A stretch of 64,000 nt of DNA from positions 7,750,001 through 7,814,000 of the forward strand of contig NW_023503555.1 in assembly GCF_014529535.1 (NCBI RefSeq), written 5' to 3'. The translations under genes were made by a program, and so were the position numbers. Below, in pieces: positions 37,134 through 50,211 of the stretch (within the stretch, counting starts at the first letter, position 1; every line of letters starts with the position of its first letter). A model generated the notes under the pieces. The model was not told where the DNA came from, did not search any database, and saw only the letters and a list, made by a program, of their open reading frames with translations. The DNA comes from Bradysia coprophila. Lineage: Eukaryota; Arthropoda; Insecta; Diptera; Sciaridae.

Positions 37134-37139
37134 TTTATT
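37134..37139 (-). terminator. Poly(A) signal of the carboxylesterase gene
   Basis: AATAAA on the minus strand about 100 nt beyond the stop codon at 37241, a usual distance for an insect 3' UTR. Confidence 0.5.
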
Positions 37140-37240
37140 TGAATAATATGCCTGATTTTACTACCTGGTTCTTACAATGTAACTCCTATATTAACCTACA
37201 CGGAAAACCAATTCAATTAAAGCCGAATCTTTGTCATAGT

Positions 37241-39073
37241 TCAAGGTTCATCAAAGTCGATCATATCCCAAAATTTATGATCTCCAAAGTTATCGTCCTT
37301 TTTAACTGTTACTTCATTCGGCCCGTCAATCTGCGTGTATACGAGAACGTTTTCGTCTGTAGCTCGCATCATCGGAACTCCTTTGAAGGTCGGCTCACTT
37401 GAAAAATGAATCGATCGCATCAATAGAGATGACGAACTTAAAGATCACGAAACTTACCCTGTTGCCGTGTAGCTCTCATACATGTCTAAAAGGTACGTCT
37501 GCATCAGTCGTTCGCCTTCAGGTAAATCATGAAGAGCCGGCTCGGCGGAGTATACAAGCAAAACGTCGTCACCGTGAGACACACCTAAAAGATCGGAAAC
37601 TTTTCCGGAAAATATTTCGGCCAATGCGTAGCTGTTCTTAAACGTATAGTAATACATGTAAACGGGGATGTGTTTTCCCACCATGCGAACAGTTTTGTCA
37701 GCGCCGATATGGAATAGTCTGTCGCTAGATATCTGAAAAGAAAGTTGGACGGTGATGGGACGTGGAGATTCGAGATATTAGTCGGCATTACGTCACAAAA
37801 GCGTTTGTATGATTTCTCGTTAATCGGATCATTGCCAATGTAGTGCTTCCGAATCATGTCGGACACATCGTTCATCTTGTCAAGAGGAACCGTTCGATTG
37901 TAATGTAACAAGTTCGGCCCAACTAAGTTCCAATTTTTATCGATGAACGGTAGATACTCGGGGCGTCGCAAGAATTCAGCCACCGGATACAGGCCTTCGT
38001 CTTTCGTTTCCGTTATTAGCCAGGGCTTTTTCTGTAATTTACCAGCCTTCATGTAGTTCGATGGATGGTCACTGATAAACGGAATCCCATTTTGCTTCAT
38101 CGGTTCGGGGACAACACCAAACGGATCATATGGATTGTACAAAAATGGTTGCAGATCCTTGACCGTATGCACAATGTCTTTGGCAGGCTTTTTCTTCAGA
38201 CAATCAACGATTTTCGCCCGATCCGAATTCGAGCAACCAACAATTGCCGCAACAGTCTGAAATTTCTCCTCGGTATTGTGCTGCATTACCCAGCAATCCA
38301 ACGCACTGCCACTGTGAGATATTCCGTTTTGGAATAAGTCTTTCGACCAGTCACTCATATAGTGTAGATTAACGCTCGCCCCACCTGCCGAGAAACCGGT
38401 TATTGTGATACGATTGGGATCGCCACCGAACGCTGCAATATTGTCTTTAACCCATTTCATAGCCGTTGCTTGGTCCTTCATGCCCATGTTTCCCGGTATT
38501 AAGGCATCACTGGAAGATAGGAATCCTAATGGACCGAGACGATAATTGATGTTGACTAAGATCATCTGACGAGTCGTAATGAACTTTGGGCCCCAGTCGT
38601 CGCCATGCCCAAAAACGAATGCTCCGCCATGGATGTGAAAAATCACTGGAACCATCTGATTGTTTGTGATATTGTTCAGTCTGTAAACGTTCAGGAACAA
38701 GCAATCTTCGTCTCCAAGGAATTTGTCGTCTTGGTCTAAAAGAAAATGACTCCACTGTAAGCATGGATTTCCCGGTTCGGTTGCATCACGAACGCCTTGC
38801 CACTGTAACATGTAATTGGGACAGTAATCACCTTTCTGGAGATCAATTTTCCAGAGATCCATATCTTACGTTCGATTGAAATGGCACAGGAGGCTCGAAT
38901 CGCCTCTCATTGATCGGTGGCTCTGCATAGGGTATCCCTTCGAATGCAGTGAACCAGCCACGGTCGTCTCCTTTTAAAATTCCAAATGGTGTTTTCACTT
39001 CTAGGTCGCTCGATGCGTCGACCGTCAATAAAATGTGAAATATGAAACAGCCAACCAGGGAAAATCGATTCAT
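37241..39073 (-). CDS. Secreted carboxylesterase / type B esterase (4 exons, 548 aa)
   Basis: Alpha/beta-hydrolase that cleaves carboxylic esters; insect members act in detoxification, hormone or pheromone turnover. Exons: 39073-38870, 38802-37792, 37732-37458, 37397-37241, all GT-AG and in phase, giving a full-length 548 aa. A hydrophobic signal peptide (FSLVGCFIFHILLTVDA) begins the protein. Landmarks: FEGIPYAEPP, DEDCLFLNVY, oxyanion-hole HGGAF, nucleophile serine in GFSAGGAS, acidic residue near ETKDEGLY, and catalytic histidine in GVSHGDD, so the triad is complete. NIT and NRT are possible glycosylation sites. Introns of 60-68 bp separate the exons. The gene has its own TATA box and a poly(A) signal. 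The substrate cannot be predicted, and assignment to juvenile hormone esterase or alpha-esterase clades is not possible by eye. Confidence 0.94.
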
Positions 39074-39130
39074 TTTCCGATAGTCAAAAACCGCTCTTGT
39101 CTATTGATCACATTTATCTGAAGTTTAGCT

Positions 39131-39140
39131 TATTTATATA
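39131..39140 (-). promoter_or_regulatory. TATA box of the carboxylesterase gene
   Basis: The minus strand reads TATATAAATA 58 nt upstream of the esterase ATG. A transcription start about 30 nt downstream would leave a 5' leader of roughly 30 nt. Placement relative to the gene supports a core promoter; it has not been tested. Confidence 0.55.
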
Positions 39141-40075
39141 CTGTAGCACTAAACGATATCGGTAGCATGCAAGGTAAAACTCACTTGTTAGGCGAATAAA
39201 AGAAATTAATTTTCTATTATTACCAGCATATTACGTATATACAGAGAGCACACGCAAGTTGCATACACTTTTTGTCTGCGAAATTATTTTATTTTGTTGC
39301 AAATTGTTGGCAATTGTTAAGTTCACACAATTTACGCGAATCCAATTATTTCGTGAAAAAAAGATATGACAAAGGGAATGATGAGTGAAGTTCAATCATT
39401 TAGAGCTTGGATGACTTATTATCAGTTGACAACGTAGCAGACGCCGCGATGTTAGATTCCCGTACGGACAGATTTTATGAACGTATCGTTACATGTTTTT
39501 TGAATACGGTGCTCGGTACACTGTTAACAGAGTGATATTTCGGATCAGTTAAGCCTAACTGGTCTCGAAGGCCATATCGCGATCAGCGAACATACGCAGC
39601 GAGTGGAGTATAATACAACATAGAAAATTCTTTAACAATCTTTTGAAGCCCAGTTTAAATTTGTCCATAGTTCCTCTCGTTTTGATGTGAGCCACTTAGG
39701 CTAGTTAAAATTAACTGGTCAGAAATCGCTCTATTTATAGTGTTATGATGAAAGAGAAAGAAATATTTTGACAAGTACCCTAAGACAACTTATAATAGAC
39801 TGGTCTTCGGTCCTCTCGCTCTCAACGTAACATGTTGACAAGTACCCCAAGGCAAGTTATAATTAACTAGTCTTCGATTCTCTCGCTCTGATCATAACAG
39901 TCTATTGTTAAAAGAGCGTAGAAATTAAATTTCTGAAATTTTGACGTTTCACCAATCGAGATCAGTTAAATTGACTGGCTTTTCCCCTGTTTTTACGCTC
40001 TTTTAACACTGTATTGATTTTCGCCCTCTGTTGTCAACGTGAAGTATTACTTATAGTGCGTATTATAGTGTGAAG
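39141..40075. other. Intergenic stretch without a gene
   Basis: Upstream of the esterase. Contains two loose repeats of TGACAAGTACCC...TTATAAT...CTGGTCTTCG near 39770-39890 and nothing I can call a gene. Confidence 0.6.
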
Positions 40076-43000
40076 CAGGGACTATTTTGAGAAATCGAAT
40101 TCTCAAAAAATTCTTAAAATTCTCAAATTTCTCAAAAAATTCTCAAATTTCTTAAATTTCTCAAAATTCTCAAAATTTTCTCAAAATTCTCAAAAATTTC
40201 TCAGATTTTTCAAATTTTTCAAAAGTTCTGAAAAGACAACTGATTGGATACGTATGTTGTATTTTATTTATCGAATTTTATTTTCGAGTTTATTTTGTCC
40301 CAAAGTAAAACAAGGCATCAGAACAGTCGGAGCGTTTGCTGCGACTTAGCCCCGTACGACCCGTAATCCTATTTCGTCCGTAACCATAATACGTCCGTAG
40401 CCGTAATACGCCCGGAACCCTAATACGTCTACAACCCTCTAATGCGTCTGTTACCAAAATGCAAGTCAAGTTGGGCATGGTCAAATTTACTGAAAGTATT
40501 CATTTTTTAAATTGCGCATAGCGCAATTACGAAAGCCCGTACGAAGTACCTCTCAAATAAAACCAACAATTTACGACATTATTTTAGAAACCCAAAATTT
40601 TTTGCCTTTATTCCGTTCGGTATTCAATTATATCTCAAATGAAACAAAAACTAGCAAAATCGGATGATATTTACTCGATTTATGTGCAAAAAACACTTAG
40701 GGCCGAGTAGCGGCCTTAGTCCAAGGGACCAAATTTGAAACTTTTTTCGCCACGTTGTTTTCGGTATTCAATTATCTCTCAAACGAAACAAAAACTAGCA
40801 AAATCGGATGAGATTTACTCGATTTATGTGCAAAAAACACTGAGGGCCGAGTAGTGGCCTTAGTCCAAGGGCCCAAATTTGAAACTTTTTTTGCCATAAT
40901 TCTATTCGGCATTCAATTATCTATCAAATGAAACAAAAACTGGCAAAATCGGATGAGATTTACTCGATTTATGTGCAAAAAACACTTAGGGCCGAGTAGC
41001 GGCCCTAGTCCAAGGGAGCAAATTTGAAACTATTTTGCCATAATTCTATTCGGCATTCAATTATCTATCAAATGAAACAAAAACTGGCAAAATCGGATGA
41101 GATTTACTCGATTTATGTGCAAAAAACACTTAGGGCCGAGCAGCGGCCTTAGTCCAAGGGAGCAAATTTGAAACTTTTTTCGCCACGTTGTTTTCGGTAT
41201 TCAATTACCTTCCATAAAAAACTAAATCTAGCAAAATCGGATGAGATTTACTCGATTTATGTGCAAAAAACACTTAGGGCCGAGTAGCGGCCTTAGTCCA
41301 AGGGCCAAAATTTGAAACTTTTTTCGCCACGTTTTTTGCGGTATTCAATTACCTTCCATAAAAAACTAAATCTAGCAAAATCGGATGAGATTTACTCGAT
41401 TTATGTGCAAAAAACACTTAGGGCCGAGTAACGACCTTTGAGCCCTCCCAACATGCCCACGTTGCATCTTACCCAAAAACAATGTTCAGCAACTTTGTTC
41501 TACTCGTCAATACCTTTCATTTGATATATCACAAGCAGCTATGGCGTGCGTATTTCGGTAGATATCGTCGAAAGACTGAAAAACACCTATAGGGCCCAAG
41601 CTCTGGAAGGGCCGACCCTACCATGCCCATTTTCGAACTTGACCTTACTTTTGTCGATACCAATCGGGGAAAAAAAGAATTTTGAAAAAAGGTTGTGATT
41701 TACTCAAGCTAGAGGGGTCACGGACGGACGGACGGACGGACGGACGGACATTTTTTTTATTGCGGATTCGTCATCTATGAACATAACCAAATGCTTTGCC
41801 CTTACTGTCTGCTTCCAATTCGACGTGTTACAAACGGCATATTAATCTTATAAGCCCCCAGTACTTCGTACGGGGCTAAAAATGAAAAGAAAATGTACAG
41901 CATTAATCCAAATTTGAAGGAAATTCCTTCAATGAATTCAGGTGCTTTCTTGAAGATTAGGACATTTTCTTTTCCTTGGAACAAAGCGAGAATGTTTTGG
42001 AAGGGGTTTAGTGATGAAGAGAGTTGATCCGACAAACTGGCGCTGTTCATTGTATTGGCACAGACTCTGCGAAACCTTGAAAATTGTCATCAAGATGACA
42101 GTCCTGGGTACTATTATTACCAATAACACGAGCATTCTGGAGACCAGTATTATCATAAAGATTCGCATCAAATTCACTTAGCCATTTTCAAAGCATCGTG
42201 AAAATAGGAAAAAATTCATTGCATCGTTACGTAATTTTGAAGATTGCTGTGACCTGAATTAAGTCTCACTCAGATGACGTCGAACGAAGGATAAGTGAAC
42301 CAAAGTGACAGTTATTAGTTTATAAGCTTATAAAAGTATGAAAATCGAAAGTTAAAGAGATTTGGATATGGTAGATCATGTAGAGCAATTAAACTATAGA
42401 AGCCAACCTACAGGCCATCAATAATCCCGAAGATTTTAAAGACAACCCACAACAGCATGTAAAGCACATCAAAATCTTGAAGTTGTTGGGCTTACAAGAG
42501 TTAGGAAGGGTCAACGAGGGATAATATTTTCCTCGTTGTAATTCTTTTAACTTTAGGAATAAACTTGATGAACTTGAAAACCGTCACATTTTCTGTTTTG
42601 TGTCTTACTTGTCTTTTGTGAATTTTTGAGTGTATTTTTAAATAAGGAAACTACAAACTCAAGTAAAACACAGAAACAGAAAATGTGACGATTTTCAAAA
42701 TTCCGTCCCTGCAGTAGCTTTTAATTCTGAAATGCTACAGGATACGACAGAGTCAGAACCATCATTTTCTATGGTATGTCCTGGATCTTTTAAAGAGCTG
42801 TGTTTTTGAGGTCGGATTAAGAAGTATTATGCAAATTTGTTGTTTTTGTTGGTTCTTCCAATTTTTTGAGATTAATAATATCAGTGCAGGTTGCTTCCAA
42901 AAGTTTAATTAGTTAATTGGTGAATCATGTACACCATCAATACCTTTCGACCTATTAACTTATAAACTTATGATTGTAATGATGTAATGATTTTCTCAAA

Positions 43001-43120
43001 AAATTCTCAAATTTCTCAAAAAATTCTCAAAATTCTCAAAATTCTCGAAAATTTCTCAAATTTCTCAAAATTTATTAAAATTTCTCAAAATTCTCTAAAT
43101 TTTCTCAAAAATAGTCCCTG
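40076..43120. mobile_element. hAT-like element with TTCTCAAAA iterons
   Basis: The ends are inverted: CAGGGACTATTTTGAGAA on the left and TTCTCAAAAATAGTCCCTG on the right. Flanks gtgtgaag and g-gtgaag look like a decayed 8-bp target duplication. Next to each end lies an array of TTCTCAAAA/TTCTCAAATT units (about 40090-40230 and 42990-43110), both in the same orientation although the termini are inverted. No transposase is visible. The cargo includes a nested DINE-like copy and an inverted pair near 42577-42700. Confidence 0.7.
40316..41879 (+). mobile_element. Helentron/DINE-like nonautonomous element, copy 2, with 144-bp tandem repeats
   Basis: Same ends as the 26757 copy. The centre has six 144-bp tandem units; the landmark CGGATGA recurs at 40661, 40805, 40950, 41094, 41238 and 41382. 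A GGAC microsatellite lies near 41715-41740, then the terminal hairpin. Subterminal inverted repeats, central tandem repeats of about 150 bp, a microsatellite and a 3' hairpin are the DINE-1/Helentron plan; the family name is inference. It is nested in the 40076-43120 element. Confidence 0.6.
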
Positions 43121-45339
43121 GGTGAAGCCAATGCATCTCAACTAGTTCAAGGTCAGCTTGGTCAGGTTAGATTCAGTCAATACACAATTTTATATAAAAA
43201 GGAAAAGGAACACATTTTTTGTCGGGTCTTTTGCCCTTTTTCAGATCGACTAATTTGTTGAATCTAGGATATAGAAGAGTTTTGCTTAACCAACAAAGAA
43301 AAATTCAAACTTTCTCGGTATGTTGTGTGGCAGTTATCCACGTAGCCCAAATTGCACACTTCTTTTTTGATGCACTTTGAACGGTTATACAAACCATAAT
43401 GACATCATTAAGATTACAGAATTATTACAACATGTCGGATGGAAAACGTCATTTGTATGGTGTTATCTCGAGACACTTGTGGAAAGTGTGTGTAGATCAT
43501 CGGCATGGCACACCATACTCGATTCAAGTATACCACACGTGAGTACAACTTTTATATTTCCTTTAGAGAAATCATCACGTCCATTGAGTGGAGAAATGTC
43601 CAGTTGCTTTACTTCCGTTCTAGTCATTTTTAACATTATTAATGATAACCGAAAAATTCAGTTAGGTTCGTTAGTTAAATTCAAGGTCATTTATACAACC
43701 TTGGTTACATTAAAGACTGAAAGAAGATTGAGATGCCGTTTTCACGCATAACAACTTCATTTTCAACGCTTCTAACGCAGTCTGATTCGCAGAGTTGGAA
43801 CGTGAGCTGCCGTTTATCTGTAACAGTCTGTTAATCGTTGACTGTGTGTACTTCGAATCTAAAGTTATAGACATGTGTCATTGTTTAAAAAATATACACA
43901 TTTTTACGAACTTAAAGGGTATCTTAACCGAAGTATATCAACACCGAAGGAATTAAAACAATAAACAAATTCTCCAACTTTTGATACTACATCTTGAGCT
44001 ACATTTCGTTGTCGATAACAGATATGCCTCAGAGGCGACAGGTTTAAACTATAAAATCTTTCAATGAATAAAAATAAAATTTAATTAAAATAAAATTTCC
44101 ATCGATTCTTACAGTTATTGGTTTCTGTTAATCTAAAAAAAATCAATCGAGAACCTTGAAAGAAAGATATTAACAGACACAATCGTGTTCCATATATATT
44201 CGAAGATTAGTCGTTTATCACTTAAATGGGAAGTATTTATTGCCTCTGTGACTCATAAAAAAATATTTTTGTACTGGGCATTGGTATTATATGTGATAGG
44301 TCAGCTCAGTTATGCACACAGGGAGAATAAAAGTGAAAAATTGATTGATTATATAAGTGACTATAATTCTTACTCTTAGTTACTCTATTTTCTGATGAAA
44401 CAACTTCCTTCAGGTAAAATATCTGTAAAATGTCATAGCAGTGAAGTTGGTTCACAAAAACGAAATGTCAGGCGAAATGTACTAGAAATGTGATATTAGA
44501 ATTATGCTAAAGTCTGTAACACTTGAGCTTTTGTTTCTAAACAGTGTTACAACAATGTACAGATACGCATTTAAATCGATTAATCACATAAAGCGCAGTA
44601 CGTGTACGTGCAATTTTGTTTTGATGAGGAGGAGAATGGAGTTTAGAAAGTAAGTGTAAAATCTAATACAATTTAGTACTTTTCTTCATAAAAAAACTGC
44701 TGTCACTGAATTATTTTTTCTTGAAAAAACTTCACTGCTGTGACATTCCATGGGAATGGATCAATGTGAAGTTGCTACCCAAAAAAAGTCCAGTAGAAAT
44801 AGAAATTAGCGACTTGTGAACATTGTAATATCACATTACGTCAAAAATTCAATACTTTTTTATGGTTCTCTCTGCGTAGATAACTGTGCTATTACTGACC
44901 TGAAAACTGATCGTAAAAATTTACAATTATTATGGTTCTTTGTCATCTATTTATATACACTTTGCTTATCGCTACACCTGTTCAATCAAACCGGCGTGCT
45001 TTTGTTATTTTCTTACAGTGACGTTTGTTTCTACGTTGAAGATATTTAATAAGTCATTCTTTCACTAGAATTACGATGCTTATCTTTGTTCAAATGACAT
45101 CGTTGATCGTTGAGTTTCAGCTTCAAAATCTTTTACAAATAAATTCGCCATATTACTGCGCCTACACACAATGACGTATGCAAAAATATTCGCCAATGCC
45201 AAATTCCTACTTTATTGGGCTGTCACTTTAGCATTGGCAAAATTGATTTTATGTAATTCAGTGATGATATTTGTAACCTACGCCGCCTGTGATCAATATC
45301 GTATGAACGTATTTTATCGATAAAGGATTTGCAAGGTGT
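43121..45339. other. Intergenic stretch without a supported gene
   Basis: Several open frames (for example 43377-43751) have no recognisable family or splice support. A+T-rich, no clear repeats. Confidence 0.5.
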
Positions 45340-45520
45340 TTTATCGCACTAGTGCGATAAATGCCACGTGTTACAGAAGTCACGATTTTCTTCATTGCAT
45401 AAAATTTTGAATGCAACACGAATCGTATATTATCGCACACGACGTTTTGACCACCTCGGCTTCGCCTCTGATTGGAAATTTGACATCTAGTGCGATAATA
45501 TACCTCAATACGATTCTTGT
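45340..45520. repeat. Inverted repeat cluster, TTATCGCAC arms
   Basis: A 20-bp palindrome TTATCGCACTAGTGCGATAA near 45341-45360, and TATATTATCGCAC at 45426-45438 with its inverse at 45490-45502. An open frame across it (45258-45674 minus) matches no family I know. Confidence 0.55.
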
Positions 45521-45686
45521 TCCATAAATAACCATTTTTCAATTTTGCCAACGTATCTTTCCAGTCAATTTCCAATAAGGCACAGTCGGGATTCAGTTGA
45601 ACGGAAGTAGCATCAAGGAAGTGGAAGGTTCGTACATTAATAGCTACAAAAACCTGATCAACGTAAAAAAACACCGAGGTGTATAT

Positions 45687-46092
45687 AAATCACTTAAGGT
45701 AATGCCAATCTTCTACACAACAAGAATTCACAAGAAATGCGGAACCCAAGTTTCGGGTGAATTTAAGTGCAGCGTCGTCTTTCGTCTGGTGTAGCGCAGA
45801 CGATTTCGATGAATTGATGGAATGTATGATGATGACAGCATGGATGTCAAGACGTCATAAATTCTATTGAAATCGCAGCTACAGTGAATTTGCGCTGCAC
45901 TCGAATTCACCCGAAACTTGGGTTCTGTGTTGATTTTTTTTTTGCAGCTTGCACCCTGGTGAAAATAAAATTCTCAAAGGTTCGAAATACGTAGTCTCAT
46001 GGTCTCAATTCTATTGTCTTTTGAGACGTGAGACTACGTATTTCGAACCTTTGAGAATTTTATTTTCACCAGTGTACCTTCAGTGGTTTACT
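45687..46092. mobile_element. TA-flanked MITE interrupted by a hairpin MITE
   Basis: The outer element has CACTTAAGGTAATGCC at the left and ACCTTCAGTGGTTTA at the right, as in 50637-50921. A 127-bp hairpin (45951-46077; arms CTGGTGAAAATAAAATTCTC) sits just inside its right end. It ends 65 bp beyond the SLC6 stop codon. Confidence 0.7.
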
Positions 46093-46156
46093 TAACTTTC
46101 ACTGTAAGGGGTCAATCTTAACTAATTTCTAAAAACAAATTAATCTCCTAATTGCA

Positions 46157-49113
46157 TTAAGTTGAGGTCTCCACTTTTACGTTCATCGCACCGGTCACAT
46201 TGTTCTTAATTTTTTCCCAAATACTTAGTCCTTCCTGTTCGACGGGCAGCTCTTTGTGATACTTTTTATTGAGTTCTGGATCAATTGGTCCCCAAGTGGA
46301 CAGAGGCTTAGCAGCATTTCGTATTTTCTTCGAAATAGAATTGAAATTCTCATTCACTCAGTCTGGCGACACTCTTTTGTGTCAATTACACAAACCTCTA
46401 ATAACGTGGACCCTTTCTGCTTGTAAACAGCGTAAATAGCCCATCCAGGTATTTGTGATACTCCGACCACGAATATAATCCAGCCAATGACTGTCGAAAG
46501 ATTACCCCGGGAGCATTAATTTCGATAAATTTATTTGAAAGAAGAAACCATAGCACTGCTTCTAGCATTAACACTCTTATAGTAGACGTCAAAGGTTTTG
46601 ATACTTGTATGTGTGCGTGTACCATTGTATGCCTTGTGTGTTTTAACTCACACCAAGAAGGCTCCTGTCTTAACAAAAGAAATGCAAAGCCAATTCTGAT
46701 ACCATCAACATCCACATATTTTCTATGTTAATGCTGGGAGCAGTGCTATGGAAAAAGTCAAACATAATTACTGTAAACTGCGTTCGGATACGGTCTATCC
46801 TTATAAGTGATCGGATCCGGTGATTGGGCCAATTCAACCACAAAATAGACGAAAATCGCTATCATTAAAGCTGGCGTTACGATCGACCAGCATATGCGCC
46901 AATACCAACCAGTTTTAATGCCTAACATAAACTGAATATCGAAACACAATCGATCGACACCGTAGACCCAACAGAATGTTATCAATTGAGCAATTCCCAA
47001 AACAAACACGGGGAACGACACACCGAAGAAATCGATGAAATTTAGCAAGTGCTGACCACCCTGGAAATTTATGGAATATGGCGTTTCGTATCGCTAAACT
47101 CTCCTGCCTTATAAAAAACGATGCCACACTTACCGGTGTCGTATACATTATGCCGATAAAAAATTCGGTTATTGTCAACGGTATAACAATTTGCCACCGT
47201 TTCAAGTGTGGAAATCTGTCTTTGAGCACGGTAAACAGGCAAGTGGCCAGTCCAACATTACTTCCGATTCCGAGCACAAACAACATAAAGAAGAAAAGCA
47301 CTGCAAACAGTTGCGGCACAACATCAAATTTCGATATGGCATTCGGATACGAAACAAAGGCCAATCCTGATCCACCCTGCACCACAGCAGTGATGTCCGT
47401 TGTGCCACTTTCGTGCGCCAAATTGCCCAATATCCCGAAAATGATGATACCCGAAAACAGAGAGGTAAACGTGTCCAGCATAGTGATAATCGTCGCATCT
47501 CTCAAAATATTGTGCGAGAAATTGTTGTACGAGGCAAACATGGTTATAACACCATAGCAAATGCTCAGCGAGAAAAACACCTGTGTTATAGCTGCGTACC
47601 AGACCTGTTGATGTAATCGTAACGGTTTTGCGAAATGGTTTGCATTCAAAAGAACGTTTTTATGTTACCGATGGTGAGTAGAGTAGATGCCATTCGGGTT
47701 TAAATAAAAATAGGATACCGTTGCCAGCTCCTGGTAGAGTGACCGAACGGAAAAACAAAATTGTCATGATGAGGTACGGGAAAAGAGCTGAAACAGGATG
47801 CAAGGCAGATGTAACAAACAAACGGTCAAAATGATGGGCCGTCTCAAATACCTAAGAAATAGGCTGCCTTGCCACTACTCTTGACGCCTCTGATCAAGAT
47901 TAACGTTATTATGGTCCATGTCAATAGCAAGTAAAGTGCCAGCTGTAGATCAGGCGTGCCGACTCCGTCAAAAATGGTTTCTTTTTCCTTTAAAACGTCT
48001 TCACTGAAATCGAAACGAAGCCATCGTCGTCGGTTATTTTCAAACTAATGCTCGGAACGGGAACATGACAGGCTTGACCTGCACCTGATATCAGAAAACT
48101 TGATTTCCGTCAGGTCAGATTAAACCTGAGGTAACCTTAACCCCACATTAAATTCAGGTCTGGTAGCTTAGGGTCAGTTTCAGTATAAACTGAAATTTTT
48201 AGGCCTGAACCTAAAGTAAGAAAGCCAGCTCCAAAACATATCAGGTTCACGTTGAACATGAAATCCGTTAAAACTTACATGAAAAAAAATTCCGCCGATG
48301 TGGTACCATTAACTGGCAACTGATGGTCAGAATCTGGATCTAGACGTGCCGCCGAATCGTAACAGCTTTCGCCCCATTCCTCTCGACAATGGCTCCACGG
48401 TAATGTTGGATAAAAGGACGAAACGAAGAATCGTATTATTATGGCAACGGTTGATGCATAATACGATGTCACGAACATCGTTGCTAGCATCTGACCGTAG
48501 CCGATTCCTATTGTCGTGATCCTTGAAATCATTAATCAAATGCAAAGCGTCGACCAAATCGTATATACCTCTAGTGAGCGGACACAGGTCAAAGACGTTA
48601 ATGCTGCTGCGACTCGAAAACTGACCGACTACCATTTCGAGGTAATATATGGGTCTTCCGACCAGAAATAGAACAATGATGTAAGGAATGACGAAAGCTC
48701 CCCCTACGTGATGAAACATTTCATTATATTGTCCCACCATTCACACTGTAAACTAATTACCGCCATTTTCCAGTGCTATGAAAGGAAATCTCCAAACGTT
48801 TCCGAGCCCTACCGAAAGTGCAATGCAAGACATGAGAAATTCTAACCCATTTCCCCAGCTGTCTCGTTTCGGTGTAGTAGCCGCGGCTCCATTTTCAACG
48901 TCGTCACTCTGTTGTTCAGTGGAATTGTAAGTAAAATTATCAAATTTAACTCTTACGCTACCGGTAGCCAACCTTTGAATCTTCAGTATTTTTGGATGTA
49001 GTTTGGAAATCGTCTCCGAGTTCCGTTCCGGACTCTTCCACAGAAATAGTCGAATTTTCGGTGACTGATGAAGTGTCCTTGTCAGGCCCCGTTTCAGATT
49101 GTCCCAGAGCCAT
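46157..49113 (-). CDS. Sodium-dependent nutrient amino acid transporter, SLC6/NSS family (10 exons, 652 aa)
   Basis: Twelve-helix plasma-membrane symporter that moves amino acids with Na+. Exons: 49113-48962, 48906-48761, 48703-48569, 48507-48279, 48003-47852, 47787-47669, 47604-47134, 47060-46772, 46490-46396, 46327-46157; phases agree and the product is 652 aa. The unwound TM1 motif [20 protein letters not shown] is intact, followed by [12 protein letters not shown], an extracellular loop with CREEWGESC and an NGT glycosylation site, [11 protein letters not shown] (TM6), [12 protein letters not shown] and [14 protein letters not shown]. The acidic, Ser/Thr-rich N-terminus and the [11 protein letters not shown] lead-in fit insect NAAT proteins better than monoamine or GABA transporters. 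The exon 1 acceptor (CAGAG then T) is less certain; a neighbouring site would change a few residues. The amino acid preferred cannot be told from sequence. Confidence 0.93.
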
Positions 49114-49510
49114 TGTTTTTTTGTATGTGTAAAATCTCAAGCCGTGAGCTGAATTGGTGTCCCTTGATTCACAGTGCTAATACTTGAAAATCAAAAAGAT
49201 TTTTTTTTTTCACCCATTGCCCAGAAGTATTTTGTTGGATTTCTTCGACGGTTTCGTAACTTTATTCAACAGTTACAGGACGAGCACAGAGCACAGCGTT
49301 AAAAGTCTTTGCCACTTTGTTGAACAAAAAGTAAATTTGCTCGTGCGACGATAGTTATAAACAACCTCATTGAAACGTTTCGCAGAACATCGCAGTCGTG
49401 ATTATAGTAGATTATAGATGGGCTTGCTTATCTGAACCATTAATCACATTTATGATATTATTGTCAATATCCGTATTTACAACTACCTACGGTTGTTCTT
49501 GTTAAGCTTA

Positions 49511-50211
49511 ATTTCCACTTACAAAAAAGCCACTCCGTTTTGCCTCCGTTTACGTAAACCACACCTCTTTTCTATTAGGTAATGTCAGATTTTTCGACGC
49601 CAAATGCAAAGACGGTAACGCTAACGCTCCGTTAAATGCAAATGAATGACAGTGGAACTGTCAACTAAAAAATAATTATATTTTGACTCGATGGATTTTG
49701 ATCAAACAGAAACAGAATGCCAGTGTGTAGCACGGGATCTCAGGTCTGGCTGGATCAATATTTATGTAGAAACAAATTTTTTCTCGGCAAATCTGATTTG
49801 ATATATATTACACACTTGTCACGAAGGATTCGAGGCTTGCCGAGACTGATAGTGACAAGTGTGCACTCTATTTTATTACATAAGCGAAAACGAGACAATA
49901 ACATAGACCTGAAGTGTAATTTTTGAATTATTCTTCTAGTCAAGTAATTTTGACATTTGAACACGCTTATGTGATAAAACTATATTACTTCACCGTAGTT
50001 CTGAGATCCTGTGCAACACTCTGGCATTCTGTTTGATTAATATCGAGTCAAAATTTAATTATTTTTTAGTTGACAGTTCCACGGTCATACATTCGCATTT
50101 AACGTTGGATAAGTGTTAGCGTCTTTGCATTCAGCGTTTAAAAATCTAACGTTATCTATTGTTTAAAGTGTAAACGGAGAGAAAACTGAATGCTTTTTTT
50201 GTAAGTGGAAA
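49511..50211. mobile_element. 700-bp foldback element
   Basis: ATTTCCACTTACAAAAAAGC at the left and its inverse at the right. Arms also share the ACAGTTCCAC/ATAATTATATTTTGACTCGA region (49640-49700 against 50040-50100). No coding sequence. It lies 400 bp upstream of the SLC6 gene. Confidence 0.75.

Noticed and set aside
38860-38870. Frameshift in the esterase near residue 68
   Set aside because: A 67-bp GT-AG intron (38869-38803) explains it and gives a correct PPVPFQSNWQGVRDATEPG join.
43377-43751. 124-codon plus-strand open frame
   Set aside because: No recognisable family, no signal or splice context.
45258-45674. 138-codon minus-strand open frame
   Set aside because: It overlaps an inverted-repeat cluster and matches no family I know.
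47078-47557. 159-codon plus-strand open frame
   Set aside because: It is the antisense shadow of SLC6 exon 7.
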